Positions 1 through 8,700 of a DNA stretch of 12,099 nucleotides are shown here, piece after piece (the stretch's first letter is position 1; each line of letters starts with the position of its first letter). Where the stretch lies: assembly GCA_030064795.1 (NCBI GenBank), contig JASJEI010000126.1, positions 1 through 12,099 of the forward strand. Reading direction: 5' to 3'. The translations under genes were made by a program, and so were the position numbers. The notes below the pieces were generated by a model that saw only the letters and a list, made by a program, of their open reading frames with translations, made no database searches and was not told the DNA's origin. Source of the DNA: Pleurocapsa sp. MO_226.B13. GTDB lineage: Bacteria; Cyanobacteriota; Cyanobacteriia; Cyanobacteriales; Xenococcaceae.

Positions 1-61
1 GGGAATTGGGGAATTGGGGAATTGATTAATCCCTAAATCCCTATCTCCCTATCTCCCTATC
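1..61. repeat. Short tandem repeat tract at the left flank of the insertion sequence
   Basis: The first 24 bases are three near-identical copies of an 8-mer of the type GGGGAATT. Positions 38-61 then hold repeated CCCTATCT units. Such 7-8 bp tandem repeats are common between genes in filamentous cyanobacteria. No gene is visible here. The pyrimidine-rich half resembles the tract on the other side of the insertion sequence (1398-1440). Confidence 0.75.
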
Positions 62-83
62 CTCACAAGGGTAGGTTTTTTAC
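62..83 (+). repeat. Left terminal inverted repeat of the IS
   Basis: This is a perfect 22-bp reverse complement of 1376-1397. It marks the transposase 3' end of the element. The match stops exactly at 62, because base 61 no longer pairs with base 1398. Confidence 0.93.
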
Positions 84-86
84 AAT

Positions 87-1306
87 CTACGAAGAATTAG
101 AAAAGGACAAATCGCTGAAAGGATTGAGGGAATTGGGAAGCAAGCAACCAAGCGTCACAGACTGACCCATGAGTAGTCGCGCTACGATAGTTAACAAACC
201 GTTAAGAAAACAAGATACTTGACGAGAAGGAGAAGTCGCTCGCTCTTCTTTACCACTCAAAGATTTATCGGATTGGGTGTCAGATTCTCCACCAAGAGTT
301 ACCATCCAAAGCAAAGCAACAGCCATTGCCAACCAATGACGTTCGGCTCGGTCTGGTTGTCTAAGACGAGTTTTATGCCATTGCCAACCATCACTTTTGA
401 GATCTCGATAAGAGCATTCAACAGCGTGATTGGACAAGCTGGGGAAACAAAGCGCGTCCCTCACGCTCAATCCAAGAGCGAAATCGATCCCACAAAATAT
501 CGGCATTTTCTGACTCTAAATCAGTGAGAATTAGCCATGGGTCAGCATAACCATCATCCCATCGAGCCAGCAAGGTACATTTAATGGGATTAGTTTTAAA
601 GCAAGTCACTCGTCCTGACCAACTCATCCCAGTAGAGGGAACAATAGTGGCTCTTTGGATGCCATCGAGTTGAATTCTCTGTTTGATACTGACCCTGATG
701 ATTAATTCTCAAGAAGGGATGCCAATCTAAATTCACAATTTCTTGAAATAACCAATCAGCATAAAGTCCTCGATCTGCTGCCACAATTACTTTCCAATCT
801 GTCGGGACAATTTCCTTGAGATTCGAGAATAATTCTTGCCAGTATGGTTTCCAACTACCTTTTTCTGTACCTTTGACTACTTTCCAAGCTACAGGAATGG
901 CACTACCTTGATATAAAACATTGATTGAAAGAACGACAAAATTTTGACCGATGCTGGTTACATCTAATGCCATGGGCAATTCTTGATTACTTTGAGGCAG
1001 CAAATCGACAATCCATTTTAGTAATGAAGCAAAACAGTCTTTTACTTCCAGAGATACTCGCTTATTCCCTTTTTTGGCTTTTTCCTTGCCTTCTTTGTAC
1101 CATTCTTTTAATCTCTGGCGTACCGTATTGTCTTTTTCCTGATTAATCTTGGCAATTAAAGTGGACACCCTTGTCAAACTACTTGATTTGGTCATTACCA
1201 TCCCAAAGCTCCACGTTGCTAATCCTGAAACTTGAGGTAAGCTGAGTTGGGGAAATCTTAGGCTGAGAATTTGTTTCCAATCCTTGAGATGTCGATTTAA
1301 TTTCAT
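87..1306 (-). pseudogene. Broken IS4-family DDE transposase (two frameshifts)
   Basis: The gene survives as three consecutive minus-strand pieces: 1306-596 (236 aa), around 720-418 (second frame) and around 506-87 (third frame). Piece one starts at ATG 1306 and carries two likely catalytic Asp residues, D115 in ALDVTS and D178 in VAADRGLY. Piece two runs through SWSGRVTCFKTNP and ARWDDGYADPWL to RSWIE. Piece three continues with CSYRDLKSDGWQWHKTR and RAERHWLAMAVA. Joined, the last two give R-x3-E-x6-K, the core of the IS4 YREK signature, though the expected Tyr is Asp here. The first frameshift (+1) lies at about 665-710, after HPFLRIN. The second is the 49-bp insertion at 422-470. The reading of decay rests on both breaks falling within conserved transposase sequence. 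Programmed frameshifting is unlikely because the second break is a 49-bp insertion. Confidence 0.88.
422..470. mobile_element. 49-bp MITE-like insertion inside the transposase gene
   Basis: The block holds 7-bp perfect inverted repeats (AGCGTGA at 423-429, TCACGCT at 461-467). It is bordered by a TCAA duplication (418-421 and 467-470), which looks like a 4-bp target-site duplication. Deleting 422-470 restores one continuous minus-strand frame, W-I-E-C-S-Y-R-D-L-K, with the E-x6-K spacing expected for the transposase. The length (49 = 3x16+1) accounts exactly for the observed frame change. It codes for nothing itself. It fits the class of small dispersed repeats of cyanobacteria; the family cannot be named without a genome search. 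Confidence 0.8.
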
Positions 1307-1375
1307 CTCTTGAAAGCTATTGTTGACTTCTCTTAATACTTTTACCTTATTTTCTGAGCTTTTACTCCTCCCTTT

Positions 1376-1397
1376 GTAAAAAACCTACCCTTGTGAG
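1376..1397 (-). repeat. Right terminal inverted repeat of the IS
   Basis: This is a perfect 22-bp partner of 62-83, ending in ...CCCTTGTGAG. It lies 70 bp upstream of the transposase start, so it marks the 5' end of the element. Confidence 0.93.
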
Positions 1398-1445
1398 CCC
1401 CGACCACCTCCCCCATCTTCCCCATCTCCCTCTGCATCCTCTGCC
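1398..1445. repeat. Pyrimidine-rich degenerate heptamer repeat at the right flank of the IS
   Basis: The tract is built from degenerate CCCCATCT / TCCCCATC / CTCCCTCTGC units and lies between the insertion sequence and the 3' end of the condensing-enzyme gene. It matches the character of 38-61, suggesting that the element landed inside one repeat tract. No gene is visible. Confidence 0.65.
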
Positions 1446-1466
1446 AATCTGTAGCAAGCTTTAACG

Positions 1467-2627
1467 TTAATTAACAACAGAATAATCAAGTAATTCTATT
1501 ACTTCTGTAGCAGAAAAGGAGCGTTTTTGTTGAATAGAAAGCTGTTTGATTTTTTCGCGAAACTGTTGGTATTGTCGAGGGGATAAAGGAATATTTAGTT
1601 GTTTTTCAAATAGATATTTAAAATTACTAGCACCGCTAAATTTGCCAAAATATATTTCAGGTTCGCCTGTCTCGAAAAGATAATAACTATCGCGATCGCG
1701 CAACAAAGATTCTACGTGAATTCCTGTTTCATAGCGTAAACTTTCTGGGGAGTAGGGAGAATTAGCGCGAAATCCTTTGCTAGCTAAATAATTAGTAATA
1801 TTACACAAAGCATCATAGTTAATTCCTGTTACCTGCCAACCATAGCGCAATTTTAAACCATTTAAAACTTGTTCGATGGCGGTATTCCCCGCTCTTTCTC
1901 CAATACCGCCAAACGTCCCCGAAATGCCCTTAGCACCAGCTAAAATTGCCTGAATAGTATTTTCTACAGCTAAACCGCGATCGTTGTGAAAATGGACGGT
2001 AAAAGGTGTTTTATTTCCCGTGAAATCGATTAGGTTGCGTACCCAAAGTTTAGTAGCTTCGGGGGTAAGAATACCAACAGTATCGCAGAGTAAGAAATGA
2101 TCGATATAAGGCTGAAATTTAGTAATACACTCTACTAAAAAATCAAAATCAGCCCGACTAGCATCTTCGGCGGCAAAACAAATTTTTAAACCTTTAGCAG
2201 TAGCATATTTTAAATGTTTCAGAACTTTGTCTAACATCTGCCGACGAATGTTGGTAAGAATTTCTGGTTGAATATCTCGCTCTAATACTCGATCGCGAAA
2301 TTGTGGATCTCGCAACCACAAAAGGCGATCGCTGACTGCATTAAAAATAATAATTGTCTCGACACCACACTCAATCGACTCATCGATATATTTTTTTCCC
2401 ATCATGGTTGAGGCGACGAGAGATTGTTTAAATCCGCGATCGAGCAAATTTTTAACTAATTTGGCTTCTGTATGATGTATGGCAGGCATTAATGCCAGAT
2501 GATGCACACCTGTTTTGACAATTAGCTGGGCGAGGGTATGTTTGATCTCAGGATCGAAGAAAATACCTACCTGTTGTTCTCCATCTCTTAAGGTTTCGTC
2601 AAAAATAGTGAGGGTAATTGTTTTCAT
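1467..2627 (-). CDS. DRE-TIM condensing enzyme, homocitrate/isopropylmalate synthase family
   Basis: Members of this family condense acetyl-CoA (or another acyl-CoA) with a 2-oxo acid in an aldol/Claisen reaction, using a divalent metal in a TIM barrel in the cytosol. The 386-residue protein shows the family signature FDETLRDGEQ (9-18; R14 and D15 are the expected catalytic and metal residues). It also shows AEDASR (153-158), CDTVGILTP (181-189), the metal-binding HFHND (212-216) and GIGERAGNTA (241-250). A NifV/LeuA-like subdomain follows, with TGIHVES (301-307) and GKFSG (328-332). It lacks the long regulatory C-terminal domain of true LeuA, and its length fits homocitrate synthase. There is no nif or leu neighbour; instead it is divergent from the PKS, 147 bp away. 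This suggests it makes an unusual acid for that pathway (inference). Substrates cannot be read from the sequence. No clear Shine-Dalgarno precedes ATG 2627. Confidence 0.88.
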   Translation of the reverse strand: MKTITLTIFDETLRDGEQQVGIFFDPEIKHTLAQLIVKTGVHHLALMPAIHHTEAKLVKNLLDRGFKQSLVASTMMGKKYIDESIECGVETIIIFNAVSDRLLWLRDPQFRDRVLERDIQPEILTNIRRQMLDKVLKHLKYATAKGLKICFAAEDASRADFDFLVECITKFQPYIDHFLLCDTVGILTPEATKLWVRNLIDFTGNKTPFTVHFHNDRGLAVENTIQAILAGAKGISGTFGGIGERAGNTAIEQVLNGLKLRYGWQVTGINYDALCNITNYLASKGFRANSPYSPESLRYETGIHVESLLRDRDSYYLFETGEPEIYFGKFSGASNFKYLFEKQLNIPLSPRQYQQFREKIKQLSIQQKRSFSATEVIELLDYSVVN

Positions 2628-2664
2628 CCCAAAACATTAGCACGACAGCAATACGAGAGATGAC

Positions 2665-2691
2665 ATTGTATCAGATAAACTGCATTCTCAA
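2665..2691 (-). promoter_or_regulatory. Candidate promoter for the condensing-enzyme gene
   Basis: Read on the minus strand, TTGAGA (2691-2686) is followed after 15 bp by TACAAT (2670-2665), about 37 bp upstream of ATG 2627. The -10 box is good, but the spacer is 2 bp shorter than ideal, so the -35 assignment is weak. Confidence 0.4.
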
Positions 2692-2717
2692 AAAAAGTCG
2701 CTTCAACAACAACATTT

Positions 2718-2726
2718 TGCTATAAA
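2718..2726 (+). promoter_or_regulatory. Candidate extended -10 promoter for the PKS
   Basis: TGC TATAAA at 2718-2726 matches an extended -10 element (TGn plus TATAAT-like) and lies 49 bp before the chosen start codon. There is no convincing -35 box at 16-18 bp, which an extended -10 can do without. It would fire away from the divergent promoter at 2665-2691. Confidence 0.4.
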
Positions 2727-2737
2727 TTAACTCTAAA

Positions 2738-2751
2738 GCCGACAAATCGGC
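2738..2751 (+). promoter_or_regulatory. Small hairpin in the PKS leader
   Basis: GCCGA-CAAA-TCGGC forms a perfect 5-bp stem with a 4-base loop. It is placed at the likely 5' end of the transcript, 11 bp before the ribosome binding site. It has no U-run, so it is not a terminator. It could be an operator or an mRNA-stabilising element; nothing proves either. Confidence 0.3.
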
Positions 2752-2762
2752 GATCAGTGGGT

Positions 2763-2768
2763 GAGGTG
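2763..2768 (+). promoter_or_regulatory. Ribosome binding site that fixes the PKS start
   Basis: GAGGTG sits 6 bp before ATG 2775. The alternative in-frame GTG at 2757 lies upstream of this motif and has no purine-rich site of its own, so ATG 2775 is the better start. Confidence 0.6.
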
Positions 2769-2774
2769 CGATCG

Positions 2775-5700
2775 ATGGGAAGTCTCGAACAGCAAAAGTT
2801 AAATGTTTCTGTTAGTCATGGGGATGCTCTACTTATTTCTGTTTTGACTACCCAGACTCTCCCAGAAATGCTAGAACGTGCAGCTAAATGTTCGACGGGA
2901 ATTATTTTTATTGACGAAGAGAATTCTGAATTATTCCAGTCTTATGAGAATTTATTACTAGAAGCTAGCTGTATTTTACGGGGTTTGCGCCAACATGGAT
3001 TGCAATCTCAGGATCGGGTAATTTTACAGCTACAACCTCGGTATTTTTTTGCTAGTCTTTGGGCGTGTTTTTTGGGGGGGTTTATTCCCATTCCTTTGGG
3101 TGTGGATTTAACCAGCAGTAAGTTAGATCGGGTGTGGCAGATGTGCGATCGCCCTTTGGTTATTATCGAGCGGGTTAAGATTAGGGACAAATTCGCCCTT
3201 ACAAGAGGCGGAAAGAAAGATTTTGAGGTAGCTGAGGTTGAAGAGTTATTAAATCATCCACCAGATAACAATTATCATCGCGGTAACTTGGATGATTTGG
3301 CGTTGTTGTTGTTTACTTCGGGGAGTACGGGAAAGCCCAAAGGGGTGATGTTGTCTGCCCGTAACCTGATTGCGAGCGTTTACGGCATGGCGAAGGTAAA
3401 CAAGTTATCTCAAGAGGATATTACTTTGAACTGGATGCCTGTGGAACACGTGGCCAGTTTGGTCATGTTCCACTTAACGGAAGTATATCTAGAATGTCAG
3501 CAAATTCAGGTAAAAAGTGAGTTAATTCTGCAAAATCCTTTGCTTTGGTTGGATTTAATCGATAAATATCGTGTTAATGCTACATGGAGTCCTAATTTTG
3601 CTTATAACTTGGTTAATGAAAAGTTGGACGATCCAGTTACTCAACATGATTGGGATTTATCTTGTTTGCGTTGGATGGGTAATGGTGCAGAAGCGGTTGT
3701 GGGTAAGACTACAGGGCGTTTTTTAGAGTTACTCGCACCTTACGGTTTATCTCCGACTGTAGTTAGTCCTGGATATGGAATGTCGGAAACAACGTCAGGA
3801 ATATCCCATTCTAATGACTTTTATCGTAACATGAATCGGGAATTTGTCTCAGTGGGTACGCCTATTCCTGGGATATCTTTACGAATTGTGGATGAGGAGA
3901 ATCAAGTTGTTCCTGAAGGCACGACTGGTTTGTTGCAGGTACAAGGAGAAACGGTAACGGCGGGTTATCTGAAGCAGCCAGAATTAAACCAGGAGATATT
4001 TACCCCCGATGGTTGGTTTAAGACGGGGGACTTGGGTTTTTTAGTTGCAGGAAGACTGACGATTACTGGTCGTCAAAAAGAGGTCATCGTTATTAACGGG
4101 GTTAATTATTACAACCACGATCTGGAAACTGTGGTGGAAACTATTCCAGGGGTGACTATTTCCTTTACCGCTGCTTGTGGAGTTAAAGATAGTCAGCAGC
4201 AAGAACAAATAGCGATTTTTTTTAATACTGAAGAACAGGGAGACAAGTTAAGAGAATTAATTAATACGATCCGCAGGAATATCTTTACTCAGATCGGAGT
4301 TTCCCCCGCTTATATTCTTCCCGTCACTAAAGAGACTATACCAAAAACGGCAATTGGGAAAATAATGCGATCGCAACTGGTTCAAAGATTTAATGCAGGG
4401 GAATTTAATTCTCTTGTCGAGGAAGTCGAACAGTTATTTAATCGCAGAAATCTCAGTCAACTAGAGTTACCTGGTAATGCGATCGAACAACGACTGGTGG
4501 ATGTCTGGCGGGAAGTATTAAAGCTGGAAAAGGTTGGGGTAAAGGATAACTTCTTTGAATTGGGGGGAAATTCTTTATTACTGATGCAGGTATTGAGTAA
4601 ACTAACCCCCGAATATGATTTATCGGCAGTGACGTTATTTCAATATCCGACTATTTCCGCTTTGGCTAATTATTTGCGTAGTGACGAGGAATCAATTGCG
4701 GTACAGCAAGGAAAACGTCGGGGGGAGTTGCGACGTACGGGTAATAAAGATGTGGCAATTATTGGGATGTCTTGTCGGTTTCCTGGTGCGGATAATCTTG
4801 AGGAGTTTTGGGATAATTTATGTAATGGGGTGGAGTCGATTAGCTGGTTTAGCGATGAGGAAGTTATTAACTCTGGCGTTGATGCTGAATTAATTAATAA
4901 TCCTAACTATATTAAAGCCAGTCCGATTCTAGATAACATAGAAGACTTTGATGCCGATTTTTGGGGTTATAGTCCTAAAGAAGCCCAATTATTAGATCCG
5001 CAACAGCGTTTATTTCTAGAGTGCGCTTGGGAGGGTTTAGAAGATGCGGGATACGATCCGTTTACTTACTCAGGAGATATTAGTCTCTATGGTGGTGCAG
5101 CAACTAATACCTATCTGTTAAATAATATCTATCCTAATCGTCACAGTATAGACAATCGCGATCGCCTCCAGGTAATTAACTTAAGTTCGATGGGAGGCTG
5201 GCAAGTCAGTACAGCAAACGACAAGGACTATCTTACCACTAGGACATCCTATAAATTAAATCTTACAGGGTCGAGTGTAAATGTTCAAACTGCCTGTTCC
5301 ACATCCCTAGTTGCCGTTCATTTAGCCTGTCAGAGTTTAATTAATTCCGAATGCGACTTAGCTCTAGCTGGTGGGGTTTCCGTCCATTCACCACAAAAAA
5401 TGGGCTATCTCTATCAAGAAGGCACGATCTTATCCTCCGATGGTCATTGTCGGGCGTTTGATGCGGAGGCTGATGGGACAATCTTTGGTAGTGGTGCGGG
5501 GATGGTAGTCTTAAAGCTGTTAGATCGGGCCGTTGAAGATGGCGATCGCATTTACGGCATCATTAAAGGTTCGGCAGTTAATAACGATGGCGGGACAAAA
5601 GTTGGTTATCTCGCCCCGAATGTGGATGGACAGGCTAGAGTAATCTCGGAAGCTTTAGCGGTGGCGGGTATCTCTCCCGATACAGTTAGTTATGTTGAAG

Positions 5701-8700
5701 CCCACGGTACGGGGACAAAATTGGGCGATCCGATAGAATTGACAGCATTATCCCAAGCATATCATCAGGATACCAGAAAAACGGGTTATTGTGCGGTTGG
5801 TTCGGTTAAAACTAATCTAGGACATTTACAGATGGCATCGGGTATCGTCGGTTTAATTAAAACCACCCTGTGTTTGGATCGTCAGAAAATTCCTGCTAGT
5901 CTCCACTTCCATAACCCAAACCCCCAAATCGATTTTGAACGGAGTCCTTTTTATATCAACACCCAATTACAAGACTGGAGATCTCAGACTCCTCGTCGTG
6001 CGGGAGTTAATTCTTTGGGTATTGGTGGGACAAACGCCCATGTTGTCTTGGAAGAGTTTGTTGATACTAGAGAAAAACAAGATAAATTACTCCCTGCTTA
6101 TTTATTAACCCTATCGGCTAAAAATGAAACGGCATTACAACAGTTAGCTATTAAATATCAAAACTTTATCCAGACGCATCATGGAACGTCCCTACGGGAT
6201 ATTTGTTTCACTAGCAATATCGGCAGACATCACTTTAATTATCGTTATGCTGTTGTTGCTGGTGACAAACAAGAATTAGTCGATAAGTTATCCAATATAT
6301 CTCCAGGTGTTATCCAACCCAATAATAAACTCGCCTTTTTGTTTACAGGACAAGGTTCGCAATATGTTGGCATGGCAGAACAACTATATAATACCTCTAC
6401 TGTTTTTCGAGAGAATTGCGATCGCTGTTTTCAAATTCTACAAAAATACATGGATATACCCGAACCCGATCCTTCCTCGTTCCTCATTCCTCGTTCCTCA
6501 TTCCTTCTTAGTCAAACCGAATACATCCAACCCCTACTGTTTACAATTGAATATTCTCTGGCGCAATTGTGGTTATCCTGGGGTGTTAAACCCGATGTGA
6601 TGCTGGGACATAGTATTGGGGAGTATGTGGCTGCTTGCGTTGCAGGGGTATTTGGTTTGGAGGATGCTTTGAAGTTGGTTTCGGCTAGGGGTAAGTTGAT
6701 GGCTGAATTACCTGCATCGGGGAGAATGTTGGCGGTTTTTGTTAGTCTCGCGCAAAGACGTTTATCCTCGAATGAGGGCAAAGGCGCGAAGGAAAGCGCA
6801 AATGAGAATACCAAGAACGATCGTACCAGCGATGATTGTTTTACAAGCGATTTGGAGAGTTTATTAGATTGTTACCGTAGTATTTATATTGCTGCGGATA
6901 ATGGATCGCATTTTGTTGTTTCTGGCTTGAAAGATGAGATCGATCGCCTTGCTAATAGATTAGAGTCTTTGGATATTAAAACTAAGTTACTCGATGTTTC
7001 TCATGCTTTTCATTCTCCTTTGATGCAGCCTATGGTAAAGGAGTTTGGGAAAGTAGCGGAAACGGTTGATTATTCTTTGCCTAATATACCAATTGTTTCT
7101 AATCTTACGAAGGAATTAGCCGATCGAACTATAGCTACTCCCGACTATTGGGTTCAGCATATTTTACAACCAGTTCAGTTTGCTAAAAGTATTAATTATT
7201 TAGCTCGCCAAGGGATAAATATTTTTTTAGAGATAGGTACTAAGCCAATTTTAAGAGGCATAGTTGAAAGTATTTTAGATAATAAGTTATTTTTACACAG
7301 CCTCGATCGCAATACCCCAGACTGGGAAAATGTTTTGTCAGCTTTATCGCAATTATATGTAGCGGGTTTGGATATTAACTGGTTTGCGGTAACTCAAGAC
7401 TACAATGCTAATAAGATCTCTTTACCTACTTATCCTTTTCAGCGACAAAGATTTTGGTTCGATCTTCCTCAAGGGGATGTTTATCCTCAGCCTATTAAAA
7501 ATATTATTCATCCCTTATTAGGACAAAATATAGCTTCACCTCTCAAGGAAACCATCTTTCAATCTTATCTACAGTCTGACACGATCGACTGGTTACAAGA
7601 TCATTGTCTGGGAGATAAAGTTTTATTTCCAGGTACGGGTTATTTGGAAATGGCGATCGCTTTAGGTATTTTTTATTATCAAAGTAACCAGCTAACTATT
7701 GAAGAAGTTCACCTTCATTCTCCCTTACAGATTAAAAGTGACTCAGAAGGCGATCGAGAAATTCAGCTAATATCATCCCCCGAAGAAAAATTTAGAAGCT
7801 GTAAAATTTATAGTCGGAATTGCGATGAATGGCAATTAAATTGTTCTGGTAAAGTTTTGTTGTTGAATAAATTAGTAAAAGGCGAAACATTAGCAGTAGT
7901 TAAAGCTAAATTTAATCATGCCGAGTTGGATATTCAGCAACAGTATATAGACTGCAAGCAAAAAGGGATTAATTACGGTAAAAGCTTCCAAGGAATAAAG
8001 CAATTATGGGCAAAAGATAGTCAAGCATTAGGATTAATTGAATTATCAAGTCACCTCGATAGTAGTAAGTACCATTTTCACCCCGCACTATTGGATGCTT
8101 GTTTGCAAATACTCTTTGTCGCTTTACCCATAGAATTACAAACCAATACCTATATTCCTGTTGGGTTAGATCGCTTAGATTTATCTAGTTTGCCTAACGA
8201 TCGAGTCTGGAGTTATCTTAAATTAAGGCGAGAACGCGATCGCGATAAAATATTAACAGCAGATGTATGGTTGTACACGGATGAGGGTAATTTAATTGCT
8301 AAAATCTCAGGCTTAAAATCCCAAGTAATTAAATCTCAACCAGCTTGGCATAATTGGCTATATCAACAACAATGGCAACCACAACCATTATTAACTCAAT
8401 CTTCTTTATTAGATCCTGTTAGTTGGTTAATCTTTACTGATAGTAAGGGTATCGGCAAACAAGTCGCTACACGATTAAAATCTCAACAACATCAATGTCA
8501 TCTCCTGAAACGCCATCATCTTTTTAATAATCCTCAAGCCTTTCTGGATTTAATTCAACAACACTCCAACGTAACGGGAATTATCTATCTCTGGAGTTTG
8601 GATATAACAGAAAACTGGGAAGAATCTAAAAGCTATCTATATCTAATACAGGCTTTAGTCAAGCTATCCCATCATCCCCGTTTGTATTTAGTAACTCGCA

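Larger units (their letters stand above)
62..1397 (-). mobile_element. IS4-type insertion sequence, 1336 bp, defective
   Basis: The ends are perfect 22-bp terminal inverted repeats (62-83 and 1376-1397; outer end CTCACAAGGG, inner end TTTTTTAC). They enclose one transposase gene on the minus strand that fills nearly the whole element. This is the standard layout of a simple DDE insertion sequence. No target-site duplication is evident: the bases outside are ...CCCTATC on the left and CCCCGACC... on the right. Both flanks are pyrimidine-rich repeats. The transposase is broken, so the copy could move only if an intact relative acted in trans on its intact ends. The family call rests on the catalytic motif spacing, not on a database search. 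Confidence 0.88.

Noticed and set aside
219..1146. Plus-strand reading frames of 102 and 73 codons opposite the transposase
   Set aside because: They are shadows of the minus-strand transposase, with no ribosome sites or recognisable motifs.
1467..2627. Naming the condensing enzyme nifV or leuA
   Set aside because: The catalytic motifs are shared by the whole family, substrate residues cannot be read with confidence, and no nif or leu genes are adjacent.
2757..2774. GTG at 2757 as the PKS start
   Set aside because: It lacks a ribosome site. GAGGTG at 2763-2768 is correctly spaced for ATG 2775 instead.
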